Shown: positions 1-9,239, counted from the first letter of the stretch. The stretch: 55,415 nucleotides of DNA from Hymenobacter terrestris (GCF_013377905.1 NZ_JABKAV010000021.1:1-55415); one strand, 5' to 3'. The notes: generated by a model not told the origin, from the sequence alone. Numbers and translations: made by a program.

Positions 1-19
1 CCACCCGACCTCGTGCCGA

Positions 20-53
20 GGGGCGGGGGGGCGGAGATGCGCCCCGCCCCTAC
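20..53 (-). repeat. REP-like GC hairpin with GTAG edge
   Basis: GGGGCGGGG (20-28) is the exact complement of CCCCGCCCC (42-50), giving a 9-bp stem around a 13-base loop. Read on the minus strand the hairpin is preceded by GTAG (53-50), the same tetranucleotide that edges the REP elements at 47648 and 48391. The stem sequence differs from those, so it would be another subtype. It sits at the window edge and a partner copy may lie outside. REP status is inferred. Confidence 0.35.
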
Positions 54-70
54 ATCGTTCAATACGGTAC

Positions 71-101
71 AAGGAGCCGTCCGATGAGGGCGGCTCCTTT
101 T
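71..101 (+). terminator. Intrinsic terminator of an upstream gene
   Basis: AAGGAGCCG (71-79) pairs with CGGCTCCTT (91-99) and is followed by T residues. It would end a plus-strand gene lying to the left of the window. Confidence 0.6.
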
Positions 102-145
102 GGTTACGACTAAATGTCTGGCTCTTTTACTCCTACATCCGTCTT

Positions 146-955
146 ATGGACTTACCGCCCATTTTTCCGCCGTTAACTGTAACCGATCAGATGGACCGGC
201 AGGTGGCGGTGCCGTTTCCGCCATGGCGGATTGTGTCGCTGGTGCCTTCGCAAACCGAGCTGTTGTTTGATCTAGGACTGGGCGAGCGGATAGTTGGCCT
301 GACGAAGTTCTGCGTGCATCCGGATGGCGCCCGACAGTCGGCCACTGTAGTTGGGGGCACCAAGAACTTCGACTTCGAGAAAATTGCCGCGTTGAAGCCC
401 GACCTCGTTATCGGCAACAAAGAGGAGAACTACCAGGAGGGCATCGAGCAGCTGACAGCCAAGTATCCAGTCTGGATGAGCGACATTTCGACGCTCGAAG
501 ATGCGTTGGATATGATTAAGCGAGTGGGCCTGCTAACGGGCCGCAAGGAAGCGGGCGACGCGCTGGCCAACGACATTGCCGCTTCGTTTGCCGCGCTGGC
601 TCCGCCCGCCGCCGAGTTGGTACCAGCCGCCTACTTCATCTGGCGCAAGCCCTACATGGTAGCGGCCGGCAGCACGTTCATTGATGAGATGCTGGCCCGC
701 GCCGGCTTCCGCAACGTGTTTGGCCATCTGGGTCGCTACCCCGAAATCACGCCCGAGCAGTTGCTAACCGCCGCACCCCAGCAGATTCTACTTTCTTCGG
801 AGCCCTACCCTTTCGCCGAAAAGCATGTAGCCGAGTTCCGACAGCTCTGCCCCGACGCCCGCATCCGTATCGTCGATGGCGAACTGTTCAGCTGGTACGG
901 CAGCCGCCTGCGCCTGACGGCCAGCTACCTTAAATCACTAGTTTCCGCTGGTTAA
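146..955 (+). CDS. BtuF-like substrate-binding protein (helical-backbone metal/cobalamin receptor)
   Basis: 269 residues with the layout of TroA/BtuF-type ABC binding proteins. A first lobe carries RIVSLVPSQTELLFDLG near residue 28 and KPDLVIGNKEEN near residue 85; a helical backbone follows, then a second lobe with FIWRKPYMVAAGSTFIDEML near residue 165. The family binds corrinoids or iron chelates. The start has no recognisable signal peptide or lipobox, which is common for the BtuF-like proteins annotated in Bacteroidota but leaves the transport role uncertain; no permease or ATPase gene is adjacent. It converges on aroA with about 40 bases between the stops. The substrate cannot be told from sequence. 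Confidence 0.8.
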   Translation: MDLPPIFPPLTVTDQMDRQVAVPFPPWRIVSLVPSQTELLFDLGLGERIVGLTKFCVHPDGARQSATVVGGTKNFDFEKIAALKPDLVIGNKEENYQEGIEQLTAKYPVWMSDISTLEDALDMIKRVGLLTGRKEAGDALANDIAASFAALAPPAAELVPAAYFIWRKPYMVAAGSTFIDEMLARAGFRNVFGHLGRYPEITPEQLLTAAPQQILLSSEPYPFAEKHVAEFRQLCPDARIRIVDGELFSWYGSRLRLTASYLKSLVSAG

Positions 956-994
956 TCGTGATTTCGCCGGTTTCATAGTTGGCGGCTGAGCTGG

Positions 995-2320
995 TTAGTT
1001 AGTTGAGGCTGGAACGCTGAAACCTACCTTTTCCAGCTCCTGCCAGAACTGCGGGTAGGACTTGCGCACCACCTGCGGGGCCTCAATGCGAATTTCGCCT
1101 AACAGCGCCAATGGCGCGAAGGCCATGGCCATGCGGTGGTCGTGGTAGGTGGCCACCGTCTGGCCTTCAACGTGGAAGTTCTCGGCTGACACTTCGAACC
1201 GGCCCTCGCCTGCATCCGTGAGCGCGCCGCCGAACTTAGCTAGCTCGGTTTGCAGGGCGGCTATGCGGTCGGTTTCCTTGATGCGCAGGCTTTCGAGGCC
1301 GGTGAAGGTAGCCGGGATGCCGAGGGCCGCCACTACTACGGCTACGGTCTGGGCGAGGTCGGGGCAGTCGGTGAAATCCTGGGTGAGGCGGGCAGCGGGG
1401 GCCGTTTTGGTCAAGCGCAGGGTTTCATTGGCCAGAAACTCGGTATGCACCCCCAATTGGGCCATGATGCCGGCAATGACCTGGTCGCCCTGCCAGGAGT
1501 AGCGGCGCAGGGTGGGCAGCGTCAGGTACGAGCCCTCGGGGGCCAGCGCCACCATGGCGTACCAATAGCTGGCCGCCGACCAATCGCCTTCCACCGTGTA
1601 ATCGGTGGGTTGGTAGGGCTGCGGGCGCACTTCCAGCACCGTACCCAGGTCGCGGCAATTGGCTCCGAAATGCTGCATCAGCGCCTGAGTCATCCGGATG
1701 TAGGGCCGCGAGCCGACTTTGCCCGTCAGCCAGATGCGCAGGCCGGCCGGCAGTGTGGGCGCAATCATCAGCAGCGCCGAAATGTACTGGCTGCTAATGT
1801 CGCCGCGCACTGTCAGCTCAACGGGTTCCGTTTCTTCGGCCGTGGCGGGCTGGGGCGTGCGGCCCAGCAGCCGCAGCGGCGGGTAGCCCTCCTGGCCCAC
1901 GTACTCGATGCGGGCACCCAATTCGCGCAGCGCGTCTACGAGCACCGCAATGGGCCGCTCCAGCATGCGGGCCGTGCCGGTTAGCTCCGTCTGCCGGCCT
2001 GTCATGGCCAGGTAGGCCGTCAGGAAGCGCATGACGGTACCCGCGTCTTGGGCATCGAATACCGGGGCGGTGGGGTCCTGCAGCAGCCGCTGCATCAGTT
2101 GGGTATCGTTGGCGTCGGAGAGATTGTGGAGCTGCCCGCCGCCGGCTAGCGCCTGGATGATCAGGGCTCGGTTGCTTTCACTTTTAGAAGCCGGTACCTG
2201 CGCCGTGCCGCGCAATGGGCCAACCGGCCAGGTAAGCGTGAGAAATGAGTTGATAACAGTAGCAGAATGCAGGACGAACTGGTGCTTCGCCCCTGGTAAA
2301 ACAATGCCCGGCGGGGCCAC
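995..2320 (-). CDS. aroA: 3-phosphoshikimate 1-carboxyvinyltransferase (EPSP synthase)
   Basis: Sixth step of the shikimate pathway: shikimate-3-phosphate plus PEP gives EPSP. Family signatures are visible: ASKSESNR near residues 44-51, DAGTVMRFL, RGDISSQYISALL, KETDR and DHRMAMAF. The start is a GTG at 2320 whose G is the last base of the aroB stop TAG, so the two genes overlap by one base and are probably translationally coupled. No ATG lies between that GTG and the SKS motif, and the first 25 residues before the domain are poorly conserved in kind, so a rarer internal start is possible. Length (441) is normal for the family. Confidence 0.95.
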   Translation of the reverse strand: MAPPGIVLPGAKHQFVLHSATVINSFLTLTWPVGPLRGTAQVPASKSESNRALIIQALAGGGQLHNLSDANDTQLMQRLLQDPTAPVFDAQDAGTVMRFLTAYLAMTGRQTELTGTARMLERPIAVLVDALRELGARIEYVGQEGYPPLRLLGRTPQPATAEETEPVELTVRGDISSQYISALLMIAPTLPAGLRIWLTGKVGSRPYIRMTQALMQHFGANCRDLGTVLEVRPQPYQPTDYTVEGDWSAASYWYAMVALAPEGSYLTLPTLRRYSWQGDQVIAGIMAQLGVHTEFLANETLRLTKTAPAARLTQDFTDCPDLAQTVAVVVAALGIPATFTGLESLRIKETDRIAALQTELAKFGGALTDAGEGRFEVSAENFHVEGQTVATYHDHRMAMAFAPLALLGEIRIEAPQVVRKSYPQFWQELEKVGFSVPASTN

Positions 2321-3366
2321 TAGCCCGGCAGCCGGTGGTAGTAGCGCAGGGCCTCCACAATTTCGGCCAGCGTTACCGGCTGGTCGTATACACCATGGCC
2401 GATACCTTCGAGCAGCGTGCAGTTGATTATGGAGCCGGTATTTTTCTTGTCTTGAAGCGCATAATCAGCAATGGCTTCGGTTTCGAGGAGCACAAACTGC
2501 ACCTTCTCGAAAATAGAGAACAGGAACGTCTCGATTTTGTCGAGCTCGGCCGCGCTCAACAAGCCACGGTGGTAGCTGAGCCAGGTTTCGCACACCATGC
2601 CAGCCGCTACCGCCTCGCCATGCAGAATCTCGCGGCCCGGTTGCTGGAGCAGGTAGCTTTCCAACGCGTGGCCCACCGTATGGCCGAAGTTAAGCAGCTT
2701 CCGCAACCCGGTTTCCAGTGGGTCCTGCTCGACGATGCGCTGCTTAAGCGCCACCGACTCTTCAATAACCGGCGTCCAGTCATCGACCATAATGCCTACG
2801 TAGCGATTACGTTCGAAGGCCTCGGCATCAGCAATCAGCCAGTGCTTCACCACCTCAGCGTAGCCTGATTTCAGCTGACGCGGGTCGAGGGTGCGCAGAA
2901 AGCGTGGGTCGATAAAGACAGCCGCCGCCGCCTGAAATACGCCCAACTGGTTTTTGAAGCCCATGAAATCGACGCCGGTTTTACCACCTACGCTGGCATC
3001 TACCTGGGCCAGCAGCGTAGTGGGCACCTGCACGAAGCGCACCCCGCGCTTGTACACAGCCGCCGCGAAACCACCCAAATCGGTTACCACTCCGCCGCCC
3101 AGGTTCACTACCACGGCATACCGGTCAGCGCGTAGCTCAGTCAGCTCGGCCCAGAGCAGTTGGCAAGTATCGAGCGTTTTGTATTCCTCGCCGGCGGGCA
3201 TTTCAACCAGTCGGTAACCGGCCGGCAGGTGCGGTTCCACTAGTGGCAGGCACTCCCTGACGGTATTCTCATCGGCCAGCACAACCACTTGGCTCACGGC
3301 CGGAGTGTGCAACAGTTCGGCCAGCTGCACCAACGTTGTAAGGCCTATTTGTATGGTTTGAAACAT
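2320..3366 (-). CDS. aroB: 3-dehydroquinate synthase
   Basis: Second step of the shikimate pathway: NAD-dependent cyclisation of DAHP to 3-dehydroquinate, metal dependent. Shows the NAD-binding stretch GGGVVTDLGGF (residues 90-100), the active-site run VDASVGGKTGVDF (122-134), and metal-ligand segments NFGHTVGHALES and LHGEAVAAGM. First gene of an aroB-aroA operon on the minus strand, with the stop sharing a base with the aroA GTG. A TAATTTTG box lies 26 bases before the ATG. Length of 348 residues is typical. Confidence 0.96.
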   Translation of the reverse strand: MFQTIQIGLTTLVQLAELLHTPAVSQVVVLADENTVRECLPLVEPHLPAGYRLVEMPAGEEYKTLDTCQLLWAELTELRADRYAVVVNLGGGVVTDLGGFAAAVYKRGVRFVQVPTTLLAQVDASVGGKTGVDFMGFKNQLGVFQAAAAVFIDPRFLRTLDPRQLKSGYAEVVKHWLIADAEAFERNRYVGIMVDDWTPVIEESVALKQRIVEQDPLETGLRKLLNFGHTVGHALESYLLQQPGREILHGEAVAAGMVCETWLSYHRGLLSAAELDKIETFLFSIFEKVQFVLLETEAIADYALQDKKNTGSIINCTLLEGIGHGVYDQPVTLAEIVEALRYYHRLPG

Positions 3367-3392
3367 TTTTATATGATTTTTCGATGTTTATT

Positions 3393-3400
3393 CAAAATTA
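3393..3400 (-). promoter_or_regulatory. Candidate -7 box for aroBA
   Basis: On the minus strand the sequence reads TAATTTTG, a full match to the Bacteroidota -7 element TAnnTTTG. It sits 26 bases upstream of the aroB ATG. No -33 TTTG is well placed, so this is a partial promoter match. Confidence 0.35.
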
Positions 3401-3458
3401 CGATGATGATACAAACAATTAATGCTTATTTCGATCCAAATATTATACGTGCCATACT

Positions 3459-3944
3459 ATGCGCCCGCAACTTACATCTCATTTATCCATACACCCACTG
3501 GTGCGCCTTGCCTGTTGGCTGTTAGCAGTAGCTGGTATTGGTCTGCTGGCTTCCTGTAACCAGCAAGCGCTGCTTCCGGCCAACGAGGCTGGCTTAGTAG
3601 GTAACTGGGAGTGGAAGCACACAAACAATGGGAGTCATAGTGCCCTTACTCCAGCCAACACCGGTCATCACATGAGCATCTGCTTCGACCGCCGAGGCCG
3701 GGCACGCTTTTATCAGGATGACGTGCTGGTAAGTGCCGCCAACTTCACGGTTCGCCGCGACGGGCTGCGTTGGTGGGGGCCGGTGCGCTACATGATTACG
3801 TATCACGGCTATCAGCGCCGGCAGACCTACTCCTTAACCGGCAATCAGCTGCACTTGCAGGATGTTATCAATCAGCCATCTACCCATCTGTTTCAGCGCA
3901 GCGAAAGAGCCGTCATAACGTCGGCGGTGCATGTTGTCCGGTAA
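3459..3944 (+). CDS. Hypothetical lipoprotein
   Basis: 161 residues, no family recognised. A hydrophobic N-terminal segment ends in the lipobox LLASC with Cys at about residue 33, so it should be exported and lipidated. The rest is a small soluble domain starting GLVGNWEWKH and rich in aromatic and basic residues; the opening resembles lipocalin-like 'VGTW' repeats seen in many Bacteroidota lipoproteins, but this is only a resemblance. It is divergent from aroB across a 92-base AT-rich spacer and followed by a terminator at 4017. Confidence 0.7.
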   Translation: MRPQLTSHLSIHPLVRLACWLLAVAGIGLLASCNQQALLPANEAGLVGNWEWKHTNNGSHSALTPANTGHHMSICFDRRGRARFYQDDVLVSAANFTVRRDGLRWWGPVRYMITYHGYQRRQTYSLTGNQLHLQDVINQPSTHLFQRSERAVITSAVHVVR

Positions 3945-4016
3945 GGCCAAGCTTGCTTGAATATTTTTTTCCTTTACCGCTGTGTCAGTAGGCACCTGTG
4001 GTGGAAAATGGTTTAT

Positions 4017-4050
4017 AAAAGGCTTCACCGTAATTGGTGAAGCCTTTTTT
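4017..4050 (+). terminator. Intrinsic terminator after lipoprotein gene
   Basis: GGCTTCACC (4021-4029) pairs perfectly with GGTGAAGCC (4036-4044), followed by six Ts and preceded by As, so it can work in both directions. Confidence 0.8.
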
Positions 4051-4190
4051 GTATACGGGCCTTTCCTGTTGGGAGCGAAGGCTCGCAGCTCCGTAGCAGA
4101 CTGATGCGGAGAAACTAGGTTGGCAGCTTATCTTTACTTATTCTTATTGCTACGTGTCCGCTTTGCGGCCGCTCCCACCCGCTGCTCTTT

Positions 4191-5378
4191 ATGTCCCAGT
4201 TACAGGCTCCCCCCATTTCCTTTGAGGATACGGCCGTTGCATTTGCCTCCCGCTCCAATGGCGAGCTGCGTAAAATGTACGCCCTGTTTGCGTCCATGAA
4301 CAACCCTACGCTGGTAAAAACCGGTGGCGGGTTGATGAAAATGGCTCTTAAGTGGCATCTACCCGGCACTAAGTTTCTCATCAAAAAGTCTATTTTCGAG
4401 CATTTCTGCGGGGGTGAAACCATTCAGGAGTGCCTCCCTGTAATTGAGGAGTTGGGCCGCTACGACATCGGCACCATCCTCGACTATTCGGTGGAGGGCG
4501 AAGGCGACGACCAGAGCTTCGACGCCACGACCACCGAAATTCTGGCTACGCTTGACCTCGCGCATCGCTCCAAGCACATTCCTTTCTCGGTATTTAAAGT
4601 AACCGGCGTGGGCGAAGTCGCCATTCTGGAGAAAGTACAGGCCGGCAATACGCTGAGCACGGTCGAGCAGGCCAGCTTCGATAAAACGGTAGTGCGGGTG
4701 AATGCCATCTGTGCCCGGGCACACCAGTATGGTGTGCGCGTGTTTATTGATGCCGAGGAAAGCTGGTTTCAAGGTACTATCGACCAGTTGGCCTACCAGA
4801 TGATGCGGCGCTACAACCACGAGTCGGCCATTGTCTGGAACACCTACCAGCTCTACCGCCACGACCGGTTGACGGCGCTCGAAGAAGCCACTGCCGAGGC
4901 CAAAGCCGGCCAGTACCAGATTGGGGCCAAGCTGGTGCGCGGTGCCTACATGGAGAAGGAAACCCGCGTGGCAACAGCCCAGAGCCGCCCTACCCCCATC
5001 AACCCCACTAAGCAAGCTACTGATGCCCTTTACGATGAGGCATTGGCCTTCTGCATCAGCCACATCGACCACGTAAGCGTGTGTGCCGGCACGCACAATG
5101 AAGCCAGCTCACTCCTACTTACCGACCTCATGCAGCACCACAACCTGCGGCCCAACGACCCACGCGTATGGTTTGCCCAACTGTATGGCATGAGCGACAA
5201 CTTGAGCTATAACTTAGCCAACGCTGGCTTCAATACCGCTAAGTACGTGCCCTATGGCCCTGTAGAAGCGGTTATGCCCTACCTGCTACGCCGTGCCGAC
5301 GAAAACACCGCCATTGCCGGCCAGACCAGTCGCGAGTTTCGTCTGATTCAGAAGGAGATGCGGCGGCGCAAGCTGTAG
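4191..5378 (+). CDS. Proline dehydrogenase (monofunctional PRODH)
   Basis: FAD-dependent oxidation of proline to pyrroline-5-carboxylate, feeding electrons to the respiratory quinone pool. The TIM-barrel signatures are clear: FIDAEESWFQ, KLVRGAYMEKE, and near the C-terminus the substrate-binding run YVPYGPVEAVMPYLLRRADEN-type motif in which the paired arginines hold the proline carboxylate. At 395 residues it is a stand-alone PRODH with no P5C dehydrogenase half, as usual in Bacteroidota. No signal peptide. Single-gene unit, bounded by terminators at 4017 and 5395. Confidence 0.94.
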   Translation: MSQLQAPPISFEDTAVAFASRSNGELRKMYALFASMNNPTLVKTGGGLMKMALKWHLPGTKFLIKKSIFEHFCGGETIQECLPVIEELGRYDIGTILDYSVEGEGDDQSFDATTTEILATLDLAHRSKHIPFSVFKVTGVGEVAILEKVQAGNTLSTVEQASFDKTVVRVNAICARAHQYGVRVFIDAEESWFQGTIDQLAYQMMRRYNHESAIVWNTYQLYRHDRLTALEEATAEAKAGQYQIGAKLVRGAYMEKETRVATAQSRPTPINPTKQATDALYDEALAFCISHIDHVSVCAGTHNEASSLLLTDLMQHHNLRPNDPRVWFAQLYGMSDNLSYNLANAGFNTAKYVPYGPVEAVMPYLLRRADENTAIAGQTSREFRLIQKEMRRRKL

Positions 5379-5391
5379 CTGCACAACACAC

Positions 5392-5424
5392 TTGGGCCTA
5401 CCGGAGTCAAACGGCATAGTTTTG
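5392..5424 (+). promoter_or_regulatory. Candidate promoter inside a terminator loop
   Basis: TTG at 5392-5394, 22 bases, then TAGTTTTG at 5417-5424 match the -33 and TAnnTTTG -7 elements with permitted spacing. The -7 box falls in the 23-base loop of the terminator hairpin at 5395-5437. It would transcribe the gene at 5487. Pattern match only. Confidence 0.4.
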
Positions 5425-5441
5425 GCACCGGTAGGCCTTTT
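5395..5441 (+). terminator. Terminator of proline dehydrogenase
   Basis: GGCCTACCGG (5395-5404) and CCGGTAGGCC (5428-5437) form a perfect 10-bp stem, followed by TTTT. The loop of 23 bases is long and contains a TAnnTTTG box. Confidence 0.75.
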
Positions 5442-5486
5442 GCCCTTTTATGGGCGCGCATTTATTCACTCTCTCTTCTCCCGCCC

Positions 5487-5867
5487 ATGATTGGCCGAGT
5501 ACGCTCTCACCTCATCCGCTTTTCCCGAAATCAAATTGGCACCACCAGCTACCTGAACCTGATCCAGGAAGCTGAATTAGGTCTCAATATGGAAATCACG
5601 CACGAAAAGGCCCGCCTCAACGAAATTCTGACGGATATTTCGGAGAACGAGTTTCAGGCTGGCCGCCCGATGCTCAGTTGCCTGGTGAAAGTAAAGGGTT
5701 CGAAAGGCCAGGGTGACAATTTCTTCAAGATGTGTGAGCGGCTGGGTATGGGTGAGTGGCGGACGCTTAAGCAGGACGAGAACTTCCTGAAGGACCTGCG
5801 CCACCAGTGCCGCGAATTTTGGCAGGATGATGCCAATTTCGAAAAATTTGCAAAGCCTAAGGTTTAG
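5487..5867 (+). CDS. Conserved-looking hypothetical protein
   Basis: 126 residues, small and cytoplasmic by composition, with no signal peptide or membrane segment. I do not recognise a named family. Visible features are a helical N-terminus (YLNLIQEAELGLNM), a middle segment GRPMLSCLVKVKGSKGQGD, and an aromatic C-terminus ending in REFWQDDANFEKF. An internal ATG at 5589 is a possible later start, but the helix before it looks like part of the fold. Probably transcribed from the promoter embedded in the preceding terminator. Confidence 0.7.
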   Translation: MIGRVRSHLIRFSRNQIGTTSYLNLIQEAELGLNMEITHEKARLNEILTDISENEFQAGRPMLSCLVKVKGSKGQGDNFFKMCERLGMGEWRTLKQDENFLKDLRHQCREFWQDDANFEKFAKPKV

Positions 5868-6054
5868 GTCAAAAGTGGCCCATGGGGGCTTAAAGCAGGA
5901 TCTTTAGAGTGGAAAAAGGTTGCGTGCATCATTTTGGCGCAACTTCGTTTTGGGGGCTGCGTTAAAAGCCTCGAAACCTCCGTTACTCTCTTCCTTTCCA
6001 TTGGAGCACGGAAATCACTTTTTATTTCCATTTCCATCTTAAATCTCCCATCCC

Positions 6055-6750
6055 ATGAACAACGATTCGATGAACCGCGACAACAATCCTAATCACGATT
6101 TCAGCGCTACCCAGAAAGGTGCTGCTGCTGCCGGCTCGGTAGGTGCTGCTGTAGGTGCTGGCATTGATGCCACCCAGAATGCTGCCGGCGACGCTGCTCG
6201 TGCTGTAACTGGTAACAATGAAACTTACGGATCGGGCAACTCTTACACGGCAGGCTCGTTCCGCGACCGTGATAGCGCTGAGCGTGCCTATCAGTCGCTC
6301 GCTTCGCGTGGCTACCATAAGGATGATGTGAACCTTGTAATGTCGGATGATACGCGCAAGCAGCATTTCGGCGACGACACAGTTGACACCGAGCTTGGCG
6401 ATAAGGCCATGGAAGGTGCTGGCGTAGGTTCGGCCATTGGCGGCACCGCCGGTGCAATTATTGGTGCTATTGCTGCCATCGGTACCTCGGTAGCGTTGCC
6501 CGGCTTGGGCCTCGTAATTGCTGGTCCTATTGCTGCTGCTCTGGCTGGTGCCGGTGCCGGTGGCCTGACGGGTGGCCTAGTAGGTGCCTTGGTAGGCTCG
6601 GGTATTCCTGAGGAGCATGCTGCTGAGTACGAAACCGATGTGAAGAACGGCAACATTGTTATGGGTGTACGTCCCCGCAACGAAGAGGACGCTCGTTACT
6701 TCGAAGAGGAGTTCCGTCGCCATAACGGTGATAAAGTACGTCGCTACTAA
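6055..6750 (+). CDS. Glycine-zipper stress protein (general stress 17M-like)
   Basis: 231 residues. An N-terminal Gly/Ala/Asn-rich stretch is followed by a small alpha/beta domain with FRDRDSAERAYQSLASRGY and DDVNLVMSDD, the layout of the general stress protein 17M-like (YflT) domain. A long glycine zipper (about residues 125-185, many GxxxG and AxxxG steps) suggests membrane association, and a C-terminal half-domain with GVRPRNEEDARYFEEEF closes the fold. Start at 6055; MNRD four codons on is an alternative. A very strong terminator follows. Role in stress is a family inference. Confidence 0.75.
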   Translation: MNNDSMNRDNNPNHDFSATQKGAAAAGSVGAAVGAGIDATQNAAGDAARAVTGNNETYGSGNSYTAGSFRDRDSAERAYQSLASRGYHKDDVNLVMSDDTRKQHFGDDTVDTELGDKAMEGAGVGSAIGGTAGAIIGAIAAIGTSVALPGLGLVIAGPIAAALAGAGAGGLTGGLVGALVGSGIPEEHAAEYETDVKNGNIVMGVRPRNEEDARYFEEEFRRHNGDKVRRY

Positions 6751-6782
6751 GTAAATACGCCTCTGGCGTATCTGAGCGAAGC

Positions 6783-6817
6783 AAAAGGTTCTTCCCTGGT
6801 AGGGAAGAACCTTTTTT
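6783..6817 (+). terminator. Strong intrinsic terminator
   Basis: AAAAGGTTCTTCCCT (6783-6797) pairs perfectly with AGGGAAGAACCTTTT (6801-6815) around a 3-base loop, with a further T run. The symmetrical A and T tracts allow bidirectional use. Confidence 0.9.
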
Positions 6818-7062
6818 TATACGCTAACGGCTAAAAAAAGCAACTTTACGCCCGTTTTGGGCTTCTATTTGCTGAGTTGCTATATTCACAGCTTGCAAGC
6901 CCATTGCTGGCCTCCAGCGCACACAAACTCCGGTAAGGGCCAGTTGGTGGATGGGCTTAGGCACTTATTTCATCGCCCGGCACGTTATCTACCTAAATCG
7001 CGCTCCGTCCTGCCGTTACGGCAGCTTAGACCGCTTGTTTTTCATTTCCTCTTCTTCTGCCC

Positions 7063-9210
7063 ATGCCTGCTCCCCGCATTAAAATAGGCCTCTACGTTTC
7101 GGTTCTGCTGGCCGTTTTCGTACTGGCTTCCTACAAGCTTTACCGGCGCAACGACACGCAACCGCTTCAGAAAGATGAGGTGCTTATCAAGGCAATGGTG
7201 CAAGGTCTGTCGCAGGCCCATTACCAGCCCGAGCGCTTGGATGACGCTTTCTCCAAGCGCGTATTCGACCTTTATCTTAAGCGCGTTGATGGCAGCAAGA
7301 AATTTCTGCTGGCTACCGATGTGCAGCAGCTACGCAAGTTTCAGAACGACATCGATAACCAAATTATCCGAGGTACGCACGAGTACCTCGACTTGAGCAC
7401 CAAGCTCATGGGCCAGCGCGTGAAGGATGTACAGGGAATCTACCGTGAGGTTCTGGCCAAGCCCTTCGATTTCACAATAGCTGAAACATTTGAAACGGAA
7501 GCCGACAAAAATACCTTCGCCGCTACCCCGGTTGCCCAGCGCGAGGAGTGGCGCAAGTTTTTAAAATACCAAACGATGGTGCGCCTGTCGGAGATTATGG
7601 ATGAGCAGGCCAAAAAGAAGGATAAGCCTTTGGCTTCTACCAACGCCAAGCCGTCGGAAGCAACAGTATCGAGTCCGGTACTGAATGCTGAACAAATGGA
7701 GGCGGAGGCCCGCAAGCGCGTGCTCAAGTACTTCAACGACTACTTCCACGACCTGGAGCAGACCGAAGCGGCCGACCGGTTGGCTATGTACGCCAACGTG
7801 ATTGCCAATACTTACGACCCACACACCGAGTACTTCGCCCCACGCCAGAAAGACGATTTCGATATTGCCATGACCGGCCGCTTTGAAGGTATTGGCGCTA
7901 CGCTGCAGGAGAAGGACGGCAACATCCGGGTAAACGACATCGTGCCTGGTTCGGCTTCGTACCGGCAGGGCGATTTGAAAGCCGGTGATATTATTCTGCG
8001 GGTAGCTCAGGGTGCCGAGGAGCCTGTATCAGTAGAAGGCTGGCGTTTGGACAAAGCTATTACCCTGATTCGGGGACGTAAGAACACTGAAGTGCGCCTG
8101 ACGGTGCGCAAGCCCGATAACAGCACCAAAATCATCCCCATCGTTCGCGATGTAGTCGTGATTGAGGAAACGTACGCGCAGTCGGCTACTATCGACGATA
8201 ACGGCGATAAGCTGGGCTACATCAAGCTGCCCAACTTCTACGCTGACTTTAACGACAACGGCGGCCGTAGCTCGGCCGCTGATGTAAAGAAAGAGTTGGA
8301 AAAGCTGAAGGCCGAAAACGTAAAGGGCATTGTGCTTGATCTACGTTTCAATGGCGGTGGCTCGTTGCAGGACGCCGTGGAAATGGCGGGCCTGTTCATC
8401 GATAGCGGCCCGATAGTGCAGGTGCGTGGCAGCCAGGGCGCAGCCACCGTACTCAACGACCGTGACCCACGGGTGCAGTACAGCGGCCCACTGATTGTGC
8501 TGGTGAACAAGTACAGTGCCTCGGCCTCAGAAATTTTGGCCGCTGCCATCCAGGACTACAAACGCGGCGTGGTAATGGGTTCGGCCAGCACGTATGGTAA
8601 GGGCACAGTACAGCGCATCATCGATCTGGACGATGCCCTGCCTGCCGAGTTCAACAACATCAAGCCTTTCGGCTCGCTTAAGCTCACCATCCAGAAGTTT
8701 TATCGCATCAACGGTGGCTCGACGCAGTTCAAAGGCGTTGTGCCTGACATCATTCTGCCAGACGCTTATAGCTACCTTGATCAAGGCGAGAAAAGTCAGG
8801 AGTACGCCCTGAAGTGGGACGAGATTTCGCCCGCCCGCTACCGTCCCTGGGCCGGCAACCCGCCCATCGACAAGTTGCGGCAGGCCAGCTTAACCCGCGT
8901 AAACAGCAATGCCAGCTTCAAGCAGCTTTCCGAAATGGTGCAGCGCATGGTGAAGCGGAAGGATGACACCAAGGTGTCGCTGCAGTTGACCAGCTACCGG
9001 AGCGAACAGCAATTGGCTAAAGTGGAGGCCGACAAGTACGAGGCCATCCAGAACGCGGCTCAGCCCATGACCATCGCGCCCTTGGCATTCGATCTGCGCC
9101 AGATTGGTGCCGATACGATTAAGGTGAACCGTACCTCGCGCTTTGTGAAGCCGCTTACCAAGGATATCACGTTGCGCGAAGCCGTAGCCGTGCTCCACGA
9201 CGAAATCTAA
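7063..9210 (+). CDS. prc: Carboxy-terminal (tail-specific) processing protease, S41A family
   Basis: Periplasmic protease that degrades or trims proteins from their C-termini. 715 residues with the Prc/Tsp architecture: an uncleaved-looking N-terminal membrane segment (residues 8-22), a helical N-domain, a PDZ domain at about 273-352 (FEGIGATLQEKDG onward), the S41 core, and a long C-terminal helical domain. The Ser/Lys dyad is readable: SASASEI with Ser487 the likely nucleophile and Lys513 in YGKGTVQ, 26 apart against 25 in E. coli Tsp. Start chosen at the ATG before the membrane segment. Monocistronic, with a terminator at 9240. Confidence 0.94.
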   Translation: MPAPRIKIGLYVSVLLAVFVLASYKLYRRNDTQPLQKDEVLIKAMVQGLSQAHYQPERLDDAFSKRVFDLYLKRVDGSKKFLLATDVQQLRKFQNDIDNQIIRGTHEYLDLSTKLMGQRVKDVQGIYREVLAKPFDFTIAETFETEADKNTFAATPVAQREEWRKFLKYQTMVRLSEIMDEQAKKKDKPLASTNAKPSEATVSSPVLNAEQMEAEARKRVLKYFNDYFHDLEQTEAADRLAMYANVIANTYDPHTEYFAPRQKDDFDIAMTGRFEGIGATLQEKDGNIRVNDIVPGSASYRQGDLKAGDIILRVAQGAEEPVSVEGWRLDKAITLIRGRKNTEVRLTVRKPDNSTKIIPIVRDVVVIEETYAQSATIDDNGDKLGYIKLPNFYADFNDNGGRSSAADVKKELEKLKAENVKGIVLDLRFNGGGSLQDAVEMAGLFIDSGPIVQVRGSQGAATVLNDRDPRVQYSGPLIVLVNKYSASASEILAAAIQDYKRGVVMGSASTYGKGTVQRIIDLDDALPAEFNNIKPFGSLKLTIQKFYRINGGSTQFKGVVPDIILPDAYSYLDQGEKSQEYALKWDEISPARYRPWAGNPPIDKLRQASLTRVNSNASFKQLSEMVQRMVKRKDDTKVSLQLTSYRSEQQLAKVEADKYEAIQNAAQPMTIAPLAFDLRQIGADTIKVNRTSRFVKPLTKDITLREAVAVLHDEI

Positions 9211-9239
9211 GCTACCGGCCCCCACGTTGGCCAGTATAC

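Noticed and set aside
1250..1984. Long plus-strand frame opposite aroA
   Set aside because: Pure antisense shadow of a strongly recognised gene; composition Gly/Gln/His-rich and no domain.
6857..7087. 76-codon frame before the S41 protease
   Set aside because: It overlaps the protease start in another frame and shows no domain or signal.
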